Assembly (NCBI GenBank): GCA_903928685.1
Contig: CAIYRS010000001.1
Coordinates: 1 to 64,000 of the forward strand
DNA length: 64,000 nt
Origin: an uncultured Methylococcaceae bacterium
GTDB lineage: Bacteria > Pseudomonadota > Gammaproteobacteria > Methylococcales > Methylomonadaceae
Direction: 5' to 3'
Part shown: positions 60,767 to 64,000 of the stretch, piece after piece
How the letters are laid out: each line of letters opens with the position of its first letter
Numbering within the stretch: the stretch's first letter is position 1
The notes under the pieces: generated by a model
The model's input: the letters and a program-made list of their open reading frames with translations, nothing else
Database searches by the model: none
Told to the model about the DNA's origin: nothing
Position numbers and translations under genes: made by a program

Positions 60767-61912
60767 CTACATAAACTTAGCCTTACGCTTTTGCAACCAC
60801 CGCATCACCCCCGTGACATACAACACACACGGCACAAAACCACTGAAAAACACCAGCCAACGTCCAATCAGGCCCGCGATTTCGCCGCTGTGCAAGGGAT
60901 GCAACCAAGTTATGAAAGTATCTCCGGCACTTTGCAAGTTAGGGTCACGGTTTGCCAAGACTTTGCCGCTGTATTGATCGACCCAAACCGTGGTTTTAGG
61001 AAAGCGCATGCTGGGTTCGCCTTGTTGGTAGAGCATGATCCGATAAGCGGCTTGGCTATCTTTTGGGGTTTCCAACCAGCGTAATTGGCTTTCTGGATAC
61101 CTTTTCAAGGCGATTTGCGCGGCTTGATCCAGCGAAATTCTCGCCGCATTGGCAGACAAATCCGAGTGGTAACTGGGGATTTTATAAAGCGGTGACAGTT
61201 TATTGATGTAGGGATTGAAAAAATCCGGCAATTCCAGCAACACGCCGCTAATCACTAAAATCAGCAATATGGCAAAGCTGTAAACGCCGTTGGTTTTGTG
61301 CAAATCGTAAATGAATCGGGTGGTGCTGGCATGACGTTTAAAACTCAGCGCGGTTTTGAATTTGCCCGTTTTCGGCCACCACAGGTAAATGCCCGTCAAT
61401 AACGGAATCAGCAAAATGCCGCCGATAATGCACATGACGGTTTTTCCGGTCGTGTCCAATAGCAGGCTGTAATGCAAATCGTACAGCCAAGTCATCAGAT
61501 ACTCACCCCAAAAACGGCTGCTGACCACTTCGGCAGTGTACGGATTAACCCAAGCGATCAGCGGCGCGAAATGCAGATGCTCAGTTTCGGCGGGTTTGTA
61601 GTACCGCGCCATCAACATGGCTTGCGTATGGCGCGGCATTTCCAAACGCCACGCGCCACCACGCTCAGGATGGCGGTCGCGTAGAGCTTGGAAGATGGCC
61701 TCGTAAGCTTGCGGGGTTTGCTGGCTTTGTGTGGCGCTGATCTGTAATTCAGGATTGATGAATTCGTCCAGCTCTACATAAAACACCAGCAAGCTGCCCG
61801 TCAGCCCTGCCAACACAAACACCAAGCCTAACGTCAAACCCAGATACAAATGCCAAGCCAGCCAAAATTGCCGCCAACGGATTTTACTTGGCAAAAGTTT
61901 TGGGAATCGCAT
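60767..61912 (-). CDS. PepSY-associated membrane protein (PepSY_TM)
   Basis: A 381-aa inner-membrane protein with four spans: near residues 15-45 (FWLAWHLYLGLTLGLVFVLA), about 155-175, about 205-230 and about 345-365, and PepSY-type periplasmic segments between. The family often works with siderophore TonB receptors as a ferric reductase or processing protein. The gene lies 8 nt after the TonB receptor on the same strand, so the two form an uptake operon. Confidence 0.88.
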   Translation of the reverse strand: MRFPKLLPSKIRWRQFWLAWHLYLGLTLGLVFVLAGLTGSLLVFYVELDEFINPELQISATQSQQTPQAYEAIFQALRDRHPERGGAWRLEMPRHTQAMLMARYYKPAETEHLHFAPLIAWVNPYTAEVVSSRFWGEYLMTWLYDLHYSLLLDTTGKTVMCIIGGILLIPLLTGIYLWWPKTGKFKTALSFKRHASTTRFIYDLHKTNGVYSFAILLILVISGVLLELPDFFNPYINKLSPLYKIPSYHSDLSANAARISLDQAAQIALKRYPESQLRWLETPKDSQAAYRIMLYQQGEPSMRFPKTTVWVDQYSGKVLANRDPNLQSAGDTFITWLHPLHSGEIAGLIGRWLVFFSGFVPCVLYVTGVMRWLQKRKAKFM

Positions 61913-61920
61913 GTGCTGGT

Positions 61921-64000
61921 CTACAAGTCATATTTCACATTGACCGCGCCGTAAAAGGCGATGCCGTCACCGGGTGAATGCAAGGTTTGGCTGCCGTCGT
62001 ACCAAGCGTATTCCCAATAGGTATCGGTGAGGTTTTTCGTTTGGAATTGCACTTCCACTTGTTTGGTGACCTGATAACCTAAGTTGAGATTTAACAGGGC
62101 GTATTCACCAAAACCGCTTTGCGTGTTGGCTTGGTCAAGGTAGTAATTGCCCTGTCCTGTTGTCCATAACGACGCTTTAAACAACGGTGTAACGCGATAA
62201 TCGACACCACCTGAAAAAATATAATCGGGGACATGATCGACCTTATTGCCTGCTTTGACCCCAACAGCGCCTGGTGTTTTGATAATGGCTTCTTGCAAGG
62301 AATACGAAGCCCAGACTTCAAACGGCAAATCGGGCGTGTAACGGGCTTCGATATCGACACCTTGGCGGTCAGTAGCGCCGACATTGATGGAATCGTTATT
62401 GGGATTATTTAAATCCCGCCCCCATTCACTGGTTGCCGATTGTTGCCAATAGGCGATGCGGCTGTTCAACCACGGTGTCGGTTCGAGTTTGAAGCCAATT
62501 TCCCAACCGTCATTAATCGATGGCGCTAGGCTGTTGACGCGTGGCGCAACCAAATACGATGCCGCCCCAACGGCAACTTGGAATGTCCGCCCCCAGTTAC
62601 CGTATAAGCTATAACCTTTGATAGGCGTGACCACGGCACCAATTTTTGGTTGCCAAATAGTGCCGTAATCATTGATGGCGGCAGTCGTTCCGGTAAGACG
62701 GTTGGTGAAATTGCCCTCCACTTGGTCGGCCCGGAAACCTGGGGTAATGCGTAGCCATTTGTAGGGTTGGATTTTAGCTTGCATATAGCCGCCCAAGACT
62801 TGGAAATCAAACACCTGATCGCGGGTTTGCTTGGTTCTGAGCCGCTCAATGGTCGTGTAACGCGGGCTTTTGTTGTCCTGTTGTTGGATGTCAAAACCGC
62901 CTTCCAGAGAAAAGTCATCCAACCAAGCGATTTTTGGGCGGTAGGTCATTGAGGTAATGCCGCCATATTGGACTTCTTCCACCTGCCGTTCTTGCTGGGA
63001 AGCGCCCGCACTGAATTTTACAAAACGCTGGTCATCTAGGGTGTTAACGTAACTTTTGGTTGACCAGAACAAATCTTTGCTCAACGCCACATCAAAATGC
63101 CCGCTGACTTGACCGATTTGGCGATGGTCGCCATCGGTGGCGTTATAAGGGTTGGTCATGGTCGGGCGGGCGCGGGAATCGGCAAACGTCAGATACCCTG
63201 CTTCTTGCGCGACCGATTCATTCCAACGTGCGCTTAGGCCAATCCGAAATTTTTCACTCTCTGGGGTATAAAACCATTTGCCGGAAAACGTTTTTTTATC
63301 GGAATTGGAATGGTCACGATAGCCGTCGGAACTGCGATAACCCACCGAATAATTTTGCGAAAATCCGTTTTTTTCATAGCCAGCACCTGCTTGTACATCG
63401 TGGCTGTCAAAACTGCCGTAGCTGCTGCGGACTTTGGCATAATTTCCGCCTGTTTGCGTAAGAATATTGGCGCTACCTGCAATGGCGTGCAAACCATAAC
63501 GCGGATCGTTAGTACCGCGTACCACCTCAATAGAATCTATATCTAAAGGAAACAAGCTATCTATAAAAGGCATGCTGCCATCATTAGAATTGCTGGGAAT
63601 GCCGTCAATCAACAGTTTGACGGCGTTGATATTGCCCTCACCATTGAAACCCCGAAACGATAATTTCCCGTTGGTTGTACCCTGGTTAAATTGGGTGATT
63701 TGTACACCGGGCATACGGTGGAACAATTCATAACTGTTTTGGACGTTTTGGTCTTCGATTTTGTCGGCGTACATCACGTCAACGGAAGTGAGGATGTCTT
63801 TGCTCTCTAAGGCGCTGAATTTATTATTAGCCGTCACGGTAACCGTACCTAGGTCAAACACCGAATTGTCCGCCGCTTTGGTTTTAGATTTCTGTTTTTC
63901 TTCAGCTTTTTCTTCAAGCTTGTCTTTTGCATAGAGGGTGGTTGGCAAAACAGACATCGCCAAACCGGAAATTAATAATGCACTGACGGCATTTAGATGA
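61921..64000 (-). CDS. TonB-dependent receptor, 5' end beyond window
   Basis: Outer-membrane beta-barrel receptor for a siderophore or other iron or metal complex. A signal peptide is visible at the right edge (SALLISGLAMSVLPTTLYA), and the frame runs on past 64000 without a start, so the protein is truncated by the window. The plug domain (VTVTANNKFSALESKDILTS, then RMPGVQI and VVRGTNDPRYG) and the C-terminal barrel ending in YGAVNVKYDL are present. The substrate is not evident. The downstream PepSY gene supports siderophore uptake. Confidence 0.92.
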   Translation of the reverse strand, partial: HLNAVSALLISGLAMSVLPTTLYAKDKLEEKAEEKQKSKTKAADNSVFDLGTVTVTANNKFSALESKDILTSVDVMYADKIEDQNVQNSYELFHRMPGVQITQFNQGTTNGKLSFRGFNGEGNINAVKLLIDGIPSNSNDGSMPFIDSLFPLDIDSIEVVRGTNDPRYGLHAIAGSANILTQTGGNYAKVRSSYGSFDSHDVQAGAGYEKNGFSQNYSVGYRSSDGYRDHSNSDKKTFSGKWFYTPESEKFRIGLSARWNESVAQEAGYLTFADSRARPTMTNPYNATDGDHRQIGQVSGHFDVALSKDLFWSTKSYVNTLDDQRFVKFSAGASQQERQVEEVQYGGITSMTYRPKIAWLDDFSLEGGFDIQQQDNKSPRYTTIERLRTKQTRDQVFDFQVLGGYMQAKIQPYKWLRITPGFRADQVEGNFTNRLTGTTAAINDYGTIWQPKIGAVVTPIKGYSLYGNWGRTFQVAVGAASYLVAPRVNSLAPSINDGWEIGFKLEPTPWLNSRIAYWQQSATSEWGRDLNNPNNDSINVGATDRQGVDIEARYTPDLPFEVWASYSLQEAIIKTPGAVGVKAGNKVDHVPDYIFSGGVDYRVTPLFKASLWTTGQGNYYLDQANTQSGFGEYALLNLNLGYQVTKQVEVQFQTKNLTDTYWEYAWYDGSQTLHSPGDGIAFYGAVNVKYDL

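Noticed and set aside
1-64000. CRISPR arrays, tRNA or rRNA genes, prophage
   Set aside because: No regular direct-repeat array, tRNA T-loop or rRNA-like block was recognised on either strand.

Overview
The window is chromosomal DNA from a gammaproteobacterium. The evidence is the PrlC, PcnB, GlnE, WaaC/WaaF, Psd, short-type QueF, SlyX and complete CcmABCDEFGHI (System I) gene set, with proteins that align easily to Escherichia coli and Pseudomonas relatives. Gene order and the style of the intergenic repeats suggest a methanotroph-type lineage (Methylococcales), but no methane-oxidation gene lies here, so that placement is inference. No rRNA, tRNA, CRISPR array, prophage or intact insertion sequence was seen.

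Layout. 1-13.8 kb is mostly housekeeping: prlC, an RDD membrane protein, the pcnB-folK-panB-panC-panD operon (RNA polyadenylation, folate, pantothenate), a VOC protein with bcp, glnE, several unknowns and an orphan nrdJb. 14-23.4 kb holds apbE, a PPOX-like flavoprotein, two near-identical Uma2 nucleases, mgtE, a ParA-like ATPase, an inositol-monophosphatase-like enzyme and an OFA-type MFS transporter, separated by several inverted-repeat elements. A candidate sigma-54-driven small RNA or leader with an intrinsic terminator lies at 23.5-23.7 kb.

24-35.2 kb is a one-strand cluster around the Anbu peptidase: an HPPD-like VOC protein, a giant transglutaminase-DUF2126 protein, a fused ATP-grasp/alpha-E protein, a second transglutaminase, a ParA/MinD-like ATPase, a third transglutaminase, Anbu, then a strong terminator. 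The ATP-grasp, alpha-E, transglutaminase and Anbu set is a known but functionally obscure association, predicted to make and remove peptide or amide modifications. The HPPD-like protein and the ParA-like ATPase look like extra members.

35.3-46 kb holds ilvE-waaF-waaC, queF-psd-yejF-like, a TAT-exported multicopper oxidase and a methyltransferase resembling PhcB-type enzymes. 46-60.4 kb is the cytochrome c maturation operon, all on the minus strand, repeatedly split at gene junctions by toxin-antitoxin cassettes (MazEF, HicAB, AbrB-like/PIN, another antitoxin/PIN), orphan antitoxin-like genes, a ferritin-like protein, a DUF1796 protein and an AT-rich two-gene module whose format resembles lambda RexA-RexB. 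Several cassettes overlap ccm genes by 4-8 nt. The right edge holds a PepSY membrane protein and a TonB-dependent receptor that runs off the window, with a remnant of a FecI-type sigma factor nearby.

Repeats are a strong theme. Four elements of 150-384 bp are bracketed by ~32-bp inverted repeats, each built of three CACGAA units. A ~285-bp GC-rich repeat occurs twice in opposite orientation, and several perfect palindromes are present.
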